DNA of 64,000 bases, from the NCBI GenBank assembly GCA_008501635.1, contig QQUJ01000010.1:682001-746000 (forward strand). Direction: 5' to 3'. Within the stretch, counting starts at the first letter, position 1; every line of letters begins with the position of its first letter. The position numbers were made by a program, and so were the translations under genes. Of this stretch, positions 1 through 9,889 are shown piece after piece. Below the pieces are notes generated by a model. That model searched no databases. It saw only the letters and a list, made by a program, of their open reading frames with translations, and had not been told where the DNA came from. This DNA is from Pseudomonadota bacterium (GTDB lineage Bacteria > Pseudomonadota > Gammaproteobacteria > QQUJ01).

Positions 1-1482
<1,482 letters not shown>

Positions 1483-1484
1483 TC

Positions 1485-1550
1485 GTAGGAGCGGCGGAAG
1501 CCGCGACTGGCGCAGCTTGAAAGAAGCATCGCGGCTTCCGCCGCTCCTAC
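1485..1550. repeat. REP-like perfect inverted repeat between guaB and guaA
   Basis: Two 22-bp arms (1485-1506 and 1529-1550) are perfect reverse complements separated by 22 bp. Each arm has the form GTAGGAGCGGC...GCCGCGA. This is the layout of a paired palindromic REP element found between genes in many gammaproteobacteria. It could form a long RNA hairpin that attenuates or stabilises the guaB-guaA transcript. No T-run follows, so a simple terminator is unlikely. The guaA frame stays open through the right arm, which gives a false longer N-terminus. Confidence 0.85.
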
Positions 1551-1567
1551 CGATTGGGATCACAACG

Positions 1568-3160
1568 TTGAACGCAGAAACCGCTCAGAACATCCACAGT
1601 CAACGCATCCTCGTCCTCGACTTCGGTTCGCAATACACTCAACTCATCGCGCGACGGGTGCGCGAAGCGGGCGTTTACTGCGAAATCCATCCCTGGGATA
1701 CCAGCGACGACGATATTCGCCAGTTCGCACCCAACGGCATCATCCTCTCCGGTGGTCCGGAGTCGGTCACCGCGGGCCGCGCATCGCCGCACGCACCACA
1801 GGCCGTGTTCGACGCCGGTGTGCCGGTGCTCGGCATCTGCTACGGCATGCAGACCATGGCCGAGCAATTGGGTGGCAAGGTGGAGACCTCCAGCCATCAC
1901 GAATACGGCTACGCGCAGGTACGCGCGCGCGGCCACTCACGGCTGCTGAAAGAGATCGAGGATCACACCACACCCGATGGTTACGGTTTGCTGGATGTGT
2001 GGATGAGCCACGGCGACCGCGTCGTCGAGATGCCCGAGGGCTTCAAGCTCATCGCCAGTACCGACAACGCACCACTGGCGGGCATGGCCGATGAGACGTG
2101 CGGCTACTATGCCATCCAGTTTCATCCCGAAGTGACCCATACCCGTCAGGGGCAGCGCATCCTGAGCCGCTTCATCCACGAGATCTGTGGCTGCGAGGCG
2201 CTGTGGACACCCGGCAACATCATCGAAGACAGCATCAACACCATCCGCGCACAGGTGGGCAGCGACCAGGTGTTGCTGGGCCTCTCCGGCGGCGTCGACT
2301 CGTCGGTGGTAGCGGCGCTGTTGCATCAGGCGATCGGCGATCAGTTGATCTGCGTGTTCGTGGACAACGGTCTGCTACGTCTCAACGAAGGCGATCAGGT
2401 GATGGCCACTTTTGCCGAACACATGGGCGTCAAGGTGATCCGCGTCGATGCCGAGGCGCAGTTTCTCGACAAGCTGGCCGGCGTCGAAGACCCCGAGCAG
2501 AAACGCAAACTCATCGGCAACACTTTCATCGACATCTTCGAGGCTGAGGCCGCCAGGCTCGCCAACGTGAAGTGGCTCGCGCAGGGCACCATCTACCCTG
2601 ATGTGATCGAATCGGCGGGTGCCAAGACCGGCAAGGCGCACGTCATCAAATCGCACCATAATGTCGGCGGTCTCCCAGATTACATGAAACTCGGTCTCGT
2701 CGAACCGCTGCGCGAATTGTTCAAGGACGAAGTGCGCAAGATCGGCCTGGAACTGGGCCTCCCTTACGACATGGTCTACCGCCATCCCTTCCCCGGCCCG
2801 GGGCTGGGGGTGCGCATTCTCGGCGAAGTGAAAAAAGAGTCCGCTGAAATTCTGCGCCACGCCGACGACATCTTCATCTCCGAGCTACGCAAGCACGAAC
2901 TCTACGACAAGGTGAGCCAGGCCTTCGCCGTATTTCTGCCGGTGAGGTCGGTGGGCGTCACCGGCGACGGGCGTCGCTACGAGAACGTCATCGCCCTGCG
3001 CGCCGTAGAGACCATCGATTTCATGACCGCACACTGGGCGCACCTGCCCTACGAATTCCTCGACCACGTCTCGCGCCGTATCATCAACGAAGTCAACGGC
3101 GTCTCGCGCGTGGTCTACGATATCTCCGGCAAACCGCCAGCAACGATCGAGTGGGAGTAG
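1568..3160 (+). CDS. guaA: GMP synthase (glutamine-hydrolysing)
   Basis: Converts XMP to GMP using ATP and glutamine. The N-terminal class I glutaminase domain has the nucleophile in GICYGMQ (Cys91 with this start) and the HPE motif in FHPEVTH. The ATP pyrophosphatase domain has the PP-loop LSGGVDSSV, and the C-terminal dimerisation domain ends in TIEWE. The frame is open from a TTG at 1517, but residues before 1568 are encoded by the REP arm and are not conserved. The TTG at 1568 gives a 530-residue protein that lines up with the usual ...[15 protein letters not shown] start. The last codons form the att-like site described separately. Confidence 0.97.
   Translation: MNAETAQNIHSQRILVLDFGSQYTQLIARRVREAGVYCEIHPWDTSDDDIRQFAPNGIILSGGPESVTAGRASPHAPQAVFDAGVPVLGICYGMQTMAEQLGGKVETSSHHEYGYAQVRARGHSRLLKEIEDHTTPDGYGLLDVWMSHGDRVVEMPEGFKLIASTDNAPLAGMADETCGYYAIQFHPEVTHTRQGQRILSRFIHEICGCEALWTPGNIIEDSINTIRAQVGSDQVLLGLSGGVDSSVVAALLHQAIGDQLICVFVDNGLLRLNEGDQVMATFAEHMGVKVIRVDAEAQFLDKLAGVEDPEQKRKLIGNTFIDIFEAEAARLANVKWLAQGTIYPDVIESAGAKTGKAHVIKSHHNVGGLPDYMKLGLVEPLRELFKDEVRKIGLELGLPYDMVYRHPFPGPGLGVRILGEVKKESAEILRHADDIFISELRKHELYDKVSQAFAVFLPVRSVGVTGDGRRYENVIALRAVETIDFMTAHWAHLPYEFLDHVSRRIINEVNGVSRVVYDISGKPPATIEWE
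3149..3160 (+). other. Putative left attachment site (guaA 3' end)
   Basis: The last 12 bases of guaA, GAGTGGGAGTAG, recur with one mismatch at 11342-11353, after the Wadjet operon. The 3' end of guaA is an established insertion hotspot for integrase-borne genomic islands, and the insertion restores the stop codon. No integrase gene is visible, so this is inferred from the repeat and the gene content between the two copies. Confidence 0.6.
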
Positions 3161-3166
3161 ACCAGT

Positions 3167-3271
3167 TCTAGCACTGACAGGCGCCTACAGGCATCAAGAC
3201 GCAGTTGAAATACAAAACCAATAACTTATCCTCGCTTCTGTCTGGCAACATCTGGCACTGGCAGGCATCGA
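3167..3271 (+). repeat. Imperfect direct repeats just inside the island
   Basis: TCTAGCACTGACAGGC (3167-3182) recurs as TCTGGCACTGGCAGGC (3251-3266), 14 of 16 identical. A CAGGCATCRA word occurs at 3188-3197 and 3262-3271. Short imperfect direct repeats next to an attachment core are typical of integrase arm-binding sites; that role here is inference. The stretch 3161-3510 has no convincing gene. Confidence 0.45.
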
Positions 3272-3305
3272 CAAGCAGTAAGTGCCATTTTCTAATGGTA
3301 TAGAT

Positions 3306-3351
3306 CATGGTATCGCCACGCTCACAATCAGCGTGGCGCACCCATACCATG
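3306..3351. other. Hairpin-forming inverted repeat upstream of the TA operon
   Basis: Outer arms CATGGTAT (3306-3313) and ATACCATG (3344-3351) enclose inner arms GCCACGCT (3315-3322) and AGCGTGGC (3330-3337) with a 7-nt loop. The two stems are separated by an asymmetric bulge. No T-run follows, so its role (RNA structure, binding site or recombination remnant) is unknown. Confidence 0.55.
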
Positions 3352-3510
3352 CCATGCGTGTCTCACCCGTCACAGTATTAGTGACCAAGTACGAGCCACA
3401 ATGGATCAGGCGCCCGAAGGACCATGAACTTATCCACATCGCTTTCCTCCCTCTCTGGACGGCATAGTTGTTTGTTCTCAGATTTCTAGCTTTCATGATC
3501 AAAGGTTTGT

Positions 3511-3536
3511 AAAGTGTACCAAATATGGTACACTTT
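3511..3536. promoter_or_regulatory. Palindromic operator of the toxin-antitoxin operon
   Basis: A perfect 10-bp inverted repeat, AAAGTGTACC / GGTACACTTT, is separated by AAATAT and ends five bases before the toxin start. HigBA- and RelBE-type operons are commonly autorepressed by the antitoxin binding such a palindrome over the promoter. Binding by the XRE-type antitoxin encoded at 3889 is therefore the natural inference. Confidence 0.7.
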
Positions 3537-3541
3537 TTCGC

Positions 3542-3887
3542 ATGGATGCCGATATGCCTCTTGAAGTGGTTTTTTACCGAACGGAATCGGGAAATGAACC
3601 GGGTTCGCGCATGGTTGCAGGGGCTGAGCAAACAGGACAAAAGGATAATCGGTGGTGATATTAAAACCGTTCAATATGGCTGGCCTATCGGGATGCCAGT
3701 GGTTCGAAAAATGGAGCCCGGACTATGGGAAGTCAGGTGTCGGTTTGATCAACGTATTGCTCGAATTCTGTTTACAGTAAAGGGTGAAAAGATGATTTTG
3801 CTGCATGGCTTCATCAAGAAATCCCAGAAGACACCTCAAGCCGATTTGCAATTGGCTATAGATCGCAAAGCCAACCTGGAGAAGTGA
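3542..3887 (+). pseudogene. HigB/RelE-superfamily toxin (Gp49-like), frameshifted
   Basis: Read from ATG 3542 (or 3554) the frame encodes MDADMPLEVVFYRTESGNEP, the usual N-terminus of phage Gp49-like HigB toxins (mRNA endonucleases). It then runs out of frame. From about 3603 the next frame continues the same family: VRAWLQGL, then IKTVQYGWPIGMPVVRKMEPGLWE, and the C-terminal LLHGFIKKSQKTP. Removing one G from the GGG at 3601-3603 joins the two parts in register. The toxin is therefore probably inactive, unless the extra base is a sequencing error or is bypassed by frameshifting. The stop is one base from the antitoxin start, as in a typical TA operon. Confidence 0.8.
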
Positions 3888-3888
3888 C

Positions 3889-4170
3889 ATGAACAAACAC
3901 ATTGGCAGTAACTTCGATGATTTTCTGGAAGAGGAAGGTGTGCTTGCGGAAGCGGAAGCTATCGCAGTTAAACGTGTGCTTGCCTTTCAACTCGAGGAAT
4001 TGATGAAGGCGCAGAAACTCAACAAGGCCCAGCTGGCCAGGCGGATGAAGACCAGCCGTTCTGCATTGGAACGGTTGCTGGATCCCGATAATCCTTCGGT
4101 GACGCTGCTGACGCTGGAACGCGCAGCCAGAGCGCTGGGCAAGAACATCAGGATTGAGCTAGCAGCTTAA
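3889..4170 (+). CDS. XRE-family antitoxin (HigA-like)
   Basis: A 93-residue protein with a helix-turn-helix in its C-terminal half: LNKAQLARRMKTSRSALERLLDPDNPSVTLLTLERAARALG. It should neutralise the upstream Gp49-like toxin and repress the operon through the palindrome at 3511-3536. It starts one base after the toxin stop. The frame is intact although the toxin is broken, which is common because a lone antitoxin is harmless. HigA of the classical reverse-order pair is the nearest description; the exact subfamily is not settled by sequence alone. Confidence 0.9.
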   Translation: MNKHIGSNFDDFLEEEGVLAEAEAIAVKRVLAFQLEELMKAQKLNKAQLARRMKTSRSALERLLDPDNPSVTLLTLERAARALGKNIRIELAA

Positions 4171-4260
4171 GGCATGTGGCTCCGTTTGTCTGATGATCAG
4201 CATAGTGGCGAATGCGAGTGAACGTTGTGAGCAGTTTGCAACAATGCTTGTGAGGGGCTG

Positions 4261-5721
4261 GTGAATTTTTCCGGCTGGCAGGCCAGGTTTCGCCGTTTAC
4301 AGGATGAACACGCGACCTGGAAACTGTTGCGTGCGGACAATGCCCCCATCATTCTCGCCTTCATTGCCGATCTGTTCGCGGAGGAGAACGAGGTGCCCTT
4401 CGCGCGGGCGCGCATCGCGTTGGATGCGGAACTGGAACGCGGCCGGGAACTGGGTTACTGGCAAAGCGAAAGCGGGGCAGGAGCCTACCTGAGCCAGTGG
4501 ATACGCGCGGGCTGGTTGCGCGAAATGGACGACCTGCTGAGTAAAACCGACGCCAGTGAAACCGCGTTACGATTCTGCCGGTCACTCGACGAACCGGCTG
4601 CCGGCACCTCCGCCTCCCATCTTCGAATCGTACAGGAAGCCGTGCGCGATTTCGCCGTTGCTATCAACCCGGATCTTGACGAGCGGGTCGCCCAGCTCGA
4701 GCAACGCCAGCAGGAAATTCAGCGCAGCATAGATGATCTGCGTGCGGGCGTGAGCGCGGAGCTCAGTGAAACCGAACAGCGTGAACGCATACGCGAGATC
4801 TACCAGTTGGCGTCGGTGCTGACCGGTGATTTTCGCCGCGTGGAGGATGATATTCGACGCATTGACAAGGATCTCAGGATCCAGATCATCGAAGGTGATT
4901 CCACCCGCGGAGACGTGTTACTCGAACTGATGGAGAAGGAGATTCTGCTAGCGAATACCGATGCGGGCAGTGCGTTCGAAGGCTTTTTTCAGCTGCTGTG
5001 TGACCAGAACCGCTCGACCGAATTCAGCGATCAGTTACGCGGTATCCTCAGCCTGCCGGTGGCCCATCACCTCAATCGCGCGCAACGCCAGTACCTTGCC
5101 CGGCTGATGCGCGAATTGTCACGCGAGAGCGAGCGCGTGTTCCGCATCCGTCGGCGTACCGAAGAGGGCTTGCGCGGGTATATCGAAAGTGGCGCCGCGC
5201 AGGAAAACCGCGCGGTGACGCGCCTGCTGTCCGAGCTGGAACGCAGCGCCGTCGCCTTGCGCGAAAACGGCTGCGATCTGAAGACCCGAACCCGGCTGGA
5301 GCTGCAGGTTGGCGTACCCGGAATTCGGTCCCCCGAAAGCCTGAATCTGCGACAGCCCGACGAAAACCTGGATACCTCAGGCGTTGAGGAACAGGCCAAT
5401 CAGCGCGAGCCCAGCCTGGAGATGCTCGACAGTCTGGAGGTGGTACAGATCCGCCGAGTCGCCGAGCGTACCCTGGAGGCCTTGCGCCAACATGGCCCGA
5501 TGACGATTTCCGCGTTATCGCGATATCAACCGCTACAGGCGGGGTTGGAAGAATTGGTTGCCTGCATGAGGGTGGCCCGGGCCGTTCACGCGACGGACCT
5601 CAATACCACCGAGCTGGTCGAAGTCCACGATAAACAGGGTGCACGAATACGGGCCTCGATTCCTGGTCTTCTGATGAGCGCCGATTTGTTTCCCGCCAAC
5701 ATCGACGAGCTGACGCTATAG
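4261..5721 (+). CDS. jetA: Wadjet subunit JetA (DUF3375)
   Basis: First gene of a complete type I Wadjet operon, the SMC-related system that recognises and cleaves small circular DNA such as plasmids. JetA is the MukF/kleisin-like subunit. The 486-residue length is typical. The N-terminus carries the family-type segment WKLLRADNAPIILAFIADLF and a winged-helix-like region up to about residue 120. A predicted coiled coil with LEQRQQEIQRSIDDL spans about residues 140-200. The start is a GTG preceded by GAGGGG. The stop is three bases before jetB, so the genes are co-transcribed and probably translationally coupled. Function follows from family and operon. Confidence 0.93.
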   Translation: MNFSGWQARFRRLQDEHATWKLLRADNAPIILAFIADLFAEENEVPFARARIALDAELERGRELGYWQSESGAGAYLSQWIRAGWLREMDDLLSKTDASETALRFCRSLDEPAAGTSASHLRIVQEAVRDFAVAINPDLDERVAQLEQRQQEIQRSIDDLRAGVSAELSETEQRERIREIYQLASVLTGDFRRVEDDIRRIDKDLRIQIIEGDSTRGDVLLELMEKEILLANTDAGSAFEGFFQLLCDQNRSTEFSDQLRGILSLPVAHHLNRAQRQYLARLMRELSRESERVFRIRRRTEEGLRGYIESGAAQENRAVTRLLSELERSAVALRENGCDLKTRTRLELQVGVPGIRSPESLNLRQPDENLDTSGVEEQANQREPSLEMLDSLEVVQIRRVAERTLEALRQHGPMTISALSRYQPLQAGLEELVACMRVARAVHATDLNTTELVEVHDKQGARIRASIPGLLMSADLFPANIDELTL

Positions 5722-5724
5722 CCT

Positions 5725-6483
5725 ATGCATGAGAAGGACTTCTTCGACGATCTGATCAAGGCGCAATCGACCGTTACGGTCGAGGCCGATCCGCTGAATG
5801 TGGATGCGGACAATGGTGTTGAGCAGGTGTCAGCGGATGCGCCGTCACCGGCCGATGATCAACCGGCATCCTTGCCGCACGAAGCCCGCCGCGTGCTGGT
5901 GTATCTGTTGCGCCAGGGTTCGGCGCTGGCGCGGCAAAAAACCGAGATATTCGAACAAATTTGCCGCTACCAGGATGCCCTGCGCAACCACCTCGAGAAT
6001 ATGTACCTGCGACTGGTCATCGATGAGCGCTACGGCGTCGCGTTTATCGCCAACGCGCAAAACCCCGAAGACGAGGACGACGGTGGCGAGAGTGTCAGGC
6101 TGATCAGCCGTCGAACGCTAACCCTTTACGATACCCTGCTGATCCTGGTGTTGCGCAAGTATTTCCAGGACCGCGAATCCCAGGGCGAGCACAAGATTAT
6201 AATCGATATCGAAACAATGGAAGCCGGCCTGAGCCCGTTCTTACCATTGACCAACAGCACGCGCTCGGATCGCAAACAACTGGTCACTTCGCTGAAACGC
6301 ATGATCGAAAAGCGAATCCTGGTAGTTGTTCGCGGCAGTGAAGAACGCTTTGAGATTTCGCCGCTGATTCGTCACGTGGTATCTGCCGAATTTCTTCAGC
6401 ATATGTTAAATGAGTATCGTCGGCTGGCTGACGAGCAGTCGGGTGACGAACAGGTACGAGACGATCAACAGGATGACGACTGA
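5725..6483 (+). CDS. jetB: Wadjet subunit JetB (DUF4194)
   Basis: MukE/KITE-like subunit of the Wadjet SMC complex, 252 residues. A charged, non-conserved N-terminal extension (about 45 residues) precedes the DUF4194 core. The core contains ARRVLVYLLRQG, the YGVAFI strand after MYLRLVIDE, and the winged-helix segment with TLYDTLLILVLRKYF and LVTSLKRMIEKRIL. The C-terminal tail is very acidic (DEQSGDEQVRDDQQDDD). It starts three bases after jetA, and its stop overlaps the jetC start region by 11 bp. It should bind JetA and JetC and bridge the SMC heads. Confidence 0.92.
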   Translation: MHEKDFFDDLIKAQSTVTVEADPLNVDADNGVEQVSADAPSPADDQPASLPHEARRVLVYLLRQGSALARQKTEIFEQICRYQDALRNHLENMYLRLVIDERYGVAFIANAQNPEDEDDGGESVRLISRRTLTLYDTLLILVLRKYFQDRESQGEHKIIIDIETMEAGLSPFLPLTNSTRSDRKQLVTSLKRMIEKRILVVVRGSEERFEISPLIRHVVSAEFLQHMLNEYRRLADEQSGDEQVRDDQQDDD

Positions 6484-9400
6484 AGCGACGAACTACAGCC
6501 GCGATTTTTTTACCATGGGGCAGATTCGTCTCAGTGAGTTGTCCGTGTACAACTGGGGGTCGTTTCACGGTCTGCACAGCGCCCGCATCGACCCGGAGGG
6601 TACTCTGGTCACCGGCGATAACGGTTCCGGAAAATCGACCTTTATCGACGCCCTGATGGCGCTGTTACTGCCGGCGGGCAAGGCGAGCTTCAATGTCGCG
6701 GCCGCGCAAGGCGACAAGGCGGACCGCTCTTTGCTGTCGTACATGCGCGGCAGTTTCGGTTCCGCGCACGATGGCGGTACCACACGCGTCAAGAGCAAGC
6801 GCGAGGGCGCCGTGGTTACCGCACTGAGGGCCGCTTACCGCGCCGATGACGGCCGCGAGCTGACGCTGCTGGCGATGTTCTGGACCACACAGGCGAACAA
6901 TGCACTGGCGGACGTCAAACGCGTGTACGCGGTGGCGCGCAGGAATGTCGGCTTGAAGTCCGTTCTCGATGCCTTCGGCGAGGGCAATGCGCGGGCGCTC
7001 AAACAATGGCTGCGCGCCGATCAGGCGATTACCTGCTGCGACGAGAATTTTGCTGAATACCAGGAGCTGTACCGCAAGCTGCTGATGATGGAGAACCGCA
7101 ACGCGCCGGCCTTGCTGTCACGCGCGCTCGGCTTGAAAAAGATCGACGACCTGACCTTGCTGATCCGCGAACTGGTGCTGGAGCCCAGCGGTGTCCGTGA
7201 CGATGCACGCAAAGTGGTTGCCGAGTTCGCCGACCTGGTGGCGATACATGCGCAGTTGCTCGACGCGCGGCAGCAGCAGGCGCACCTCGCCAGATTGCCG
7301 GAGTTGAACGCGGTGATCGACAAAGCGGAAGCCGAAATCCGGTTATTGGGCGAGGAAAAGCAGGGCCTGCCGGTGTATTTCGGTGAGTTGCTGGTCGCTT
7401 TGCTTGCCGAGCGGATCGCAGGATTGGACGCGCAGCGGCAGGATCTGGAAATCAACATCAAACAGCGGGAACAGGCAAAGGAGGATGCGAACCGGCTGGT
7501 TGAGCGTCGGCACGAGGCGTATCTGCAGCTCGGCGGTGATCGGATCGAATCGCTCAACAAGGAGCTGGAGCACACCCGGGAACGATTGAAGTTCGTCACT
7601 AAGGAGTCATCCCGCTATCAACGAGCCGCGCGCGAATTGGAATGGTCCGACGCTCTGGAAGCGTCGGTGTTCCAGCAAAATCAGGTGTCGGCGGAGCAGG
7701 GCCTGGTATCCATCGAGAACGATACCAAGGCAAGTCAGGACCGTTTCGCTGAAGCCAGCGCGCAGTTGAGCGCAACGCAAGCGGAGATCAGGACAACGAC
7801 CGGTGAGATCGCCGAAATCACCGCACGGCCCGGTTCGAATATTCATATCGCCTATCAGCGTCTGCGTGACGAGCTGGTCGACTCGCTCGGCCTGCCTGCC
7901 GAGGACTGCCTGTTCATCGGCGAATTGCTCGATGTCAGGGACGAAGAGCGGTCGTGGCAGGGGGCCATTGAACGCGCCCTGGGTGGTTTGCGCACCACAC
8001 TTGCAGTGCCTGAACAAAGTTTCTCGATGGTCACCAAATGGCTGAATGCGCGGCATACCGGCCTGCATGTTCGAGTTCAGGTGGTGCGGGAATCGAAGGT
8101 CAAAGCGCCGATGCCCGAGTTTCGCCTCGATGGTTTTCTGCGCAAGCTGGTGTGGCGGCAACATCGTTATCGGGAGTGGCTGAAACAGCATTTGCAGCGC
8201 TTTGACCTGTCCTGCGTTGCGGATACCGCGACTTTGGATGTCACGCCCTTTTCCATGACGCGCGAAGGCCTGATCCACAAGGAAAAAGGCCGCTTCGAGA
8301 AAAAGGATCTGGCGCACATCGACGATCGCAACGAATGGCAACTTGGATTTTCCAATGCGTCGCGGCTGAAACTGTTGAACCAGCACCTGGCGGAGCTGAA
8401 TACACGTCTGGCGGTGGAGAATGGCCAGGTGGAACAGGCGCGTGCGGACTGGGATCGATTTGGCAAACGCAAAAGCCTGTTGCAACGGATCAGGGAAACA
8501 GAGTGGGAGAGCATTGACGCGCCTTACTGGAACGGCCGGTTGGCTCGGTTGGACGACGAACTGAAGCGACTGCGATCCTCCGGTGGTGACCTGGAGGAGG
8601 CGCGCAAGGGGTGGGAGGCCGCCAAGCAGGCGTTGCAGGAAATATCGGATGCGATCATCGAACTGGCCCGCCAGCGCGGCGCCATCGAAAGTGAGCTCGC
8701 ATCCGCCCGAACCCGTAAAAGTGAGGCGGCCGCGGATGCTGAAAGAGGGCTTTCTGAATCCTGCCGTGAATCACTCGCCGGGCGGGTCAGAACGATTTCA
8801 ATCGACGATCTCGAAAGGGTATCCGCGATAATGTTCGACATCGAACGCGACCTGGACGGTTTGCTGGCCCGGGCGCGTAACGACAAGAGTCAGGCGGAAA
8901 ACTCCGCGGTCGGTGTCATGTCCTCGTTTCGAGGTAAGGATCGCTGGCAGTCGTTGACTGCGGACTGGCCCGCGGGTCTGGCCGGCCTGACGGATTTCCT
9001 CGAACACCTCGATCGACTGGTCAGTGAGGGCTTGCCGGCGCTGGTGGAGCAATTCGTCGAACGGCTCAACAGACATGCCACACAGTCACTGGCACGAATC
9101 AAATCGCGCCTGGACAGCGAACGCGAAGACATACTCGAGCGCATCGATGTTATCAACCAGGTCCTGGCGCGTACCGAGTTCAAACAAGGCTCTTACCTGA
9201 AGCTGGGATCGCGCCGGGAAAAATACCCGCACGTGCAGGATTTCGAAAAGCAGTTGAACCGGGTGCTGAGCCAGGTCACCAGCGATGATCATGAGGCTCG
9301 TTTCCAGCAACTGGAAACGGTGGTGGCGATGCTGGAAAAGGCCAGCGCAGTCGGCACGGCCGGCACGCTCGAAAGCATGCGTTTGCTCGATCCCCGTTAC

Positions 9401-9889
9401 CAGCTTTCGTTCTTTGCCGAGGAAGTCGGTTTCGAAGACGGCGAAACGCGCGACGTGCTGGATTCCTCCAGTGGAAAATCTGGCGGCGAAAAGGAATCCT
9501 TCGCCGGCACCATCGTAGCCGCGAGCCTGGCTTACGTACTGACGCCCGAGGGACATGACCGGCCGGTGTATTGCACCGTGTTTCTCGACGAGGCTTTTTC
9601 CAACACCGCCGAGGCGGTCAGTCGCCGGGTATTGAAGGTCTTCAAAGCCCTGCATATGCATGTGAACCTGATAACCCCGTACAAGAACCTGAATCTGGCG
9701 CGGGAATCGGCCCGTGCGCTATTGATTGCCGAACGCGATGCGGAGCGACACGAAAGCCATCTGTGTGAAATCACCTGGGAGGAAGTGGATCGGCGTCTGG
9801 CTGAGCAGCACGAGGCGAAACTGTCGGATGATCTGCTGCGGCTGAACATCGAAGTTGAAGACCGTCCCGGAATGACCAGCGATGTCTGA
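6473..9889 (+). CDS. jetC: Wadjet SMC-like ATPase JetC
   Basis: The motor subunit, MukB-like, about 1138 residues. The Walker A loop is GDNGSGKST at residues 48-56. Long coiled-coil arms follow (about residues 270-450 and 640-900) around a central hinge-like globular part. The ABC signature region SGKSGGEKES and the Walker B VFLDEAFSN lie near the C-terminus, so both halves of the ATPase head are present and the key motifs intact. ATG 6473 is preferred; ATG 6515 is the alternative and still keeps the conserved RLSELSVYNWGSF strand. It overlaps jetB by 11 bp and jetD by 8 bp. By family knowledge it extrudes DNA loops to sense plasmid size. Confidence 0.95.
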   Translation: MTTEATNYSRDFFTMGQIRLSELSVYNWGSFHGLHSARIDPEGTLVTGDNGSGKSTFIDALMALLLPAGKASFNVAAAQGDKADRSLLSYMRGSFGSAHDGGTTRVKSKREGAVVTALRAAYRADDGRELTLLAMFWTTQANNALADVKRVYAVARRNVGLKSVLDAFGEGNARALKQWLRADQAITCCDENFAEYQELYRKLLMMENRNAPALLSRALGLKKIDDLTLLIRELVLEPSGVRDDARKVVAEFADLVAIHAQLLDARQQQAHLARLPELNAVIDKAEAEIRLLGEEKQGLPVYFGELLVALLAERIAGLDAQRQDLEINIKQREQAKEDANRLVERRHEAYLQLGGDRIESLNKELEHTRERLKFVTKESSRYQRAARELEWSDALEASVFQQNQVSAEQGLVSIENDTKASQDRFAEASAQLSATQAEIRTTTGEIAEITARPGSNIHIAYQRLRDELVDSLGLPAEDCLFIGELLDVRDEERSWQGAIERALGGLRTTLAVPEQSFSMVTKWLNARHTGLHVRVQVVRESKVKAPMPEFRLDGFLRKLVWRQHRYREWLKQHLQRFDLSCVADTATLDVTPFSMTREGLIHKEKGRFEKKDLAHIDDRNEWQLGFSNASRLKLLNQHLAELNTRLAVENGQVEQARADWDRFGKRKSLLQRIRETEWESIDAPYWNGRLARLDDELKRLRSSGGDLEEARKGWEAAKQALQEISDAIIELARQRGAIESELASARTRKSEAAADAERGLSESCRESLAGRVRTISIDDLERVSAIMFDIERDLDGLLARARNDKSQAENSAVGVMSSFRGKDRWQSLTADWPAGLAGLTDFLEHLDRLVSEGLPALVEQFVERLNRHATQSLARIKSRLDSEREDILERIDVINQVLARTEFKQGSYLKLGSRREKYPHVQDFEKQLNRVLSQVTSDDHEARFQQLETVVAMLEKASAVGTAGTLESMRLLDPRYQLSFFAEEVGFEDGETRDVLDSSSGKSGGEKESFAGTIVAASLAYVLTPEGHDRPVYCTVFLDEAFSNTAEAVSRRVLKVFKALHMHVNLITPYKNLNLARESARALLIAERDAERHESHLCEITWEEVDRRLAEQHEAKLSDDLLRLNIEVEDRPGMTSDV

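Noticed and set aside
1517-1567. A longer GuaA N-terminus from TTG 1517
   Set aside because: These 17 codons are encoded by the REP palindrome arm and its flank and are not part of conserved GuaA proteins.
3525-3600. An alternative in-frame start for the toxin beginning at 3525
   Set aside because: It would read through the operator palindrome and give a non-family N-terminus; the conserved start is in the other frame at 3542/3554.
3542-3887. Programmed frameshifting in the toxin gene
   Set aside because: The site has only GGG and no slippery heptamer or clear downstream pseudoknot; a simple one-base insertion is the more economical explanation.
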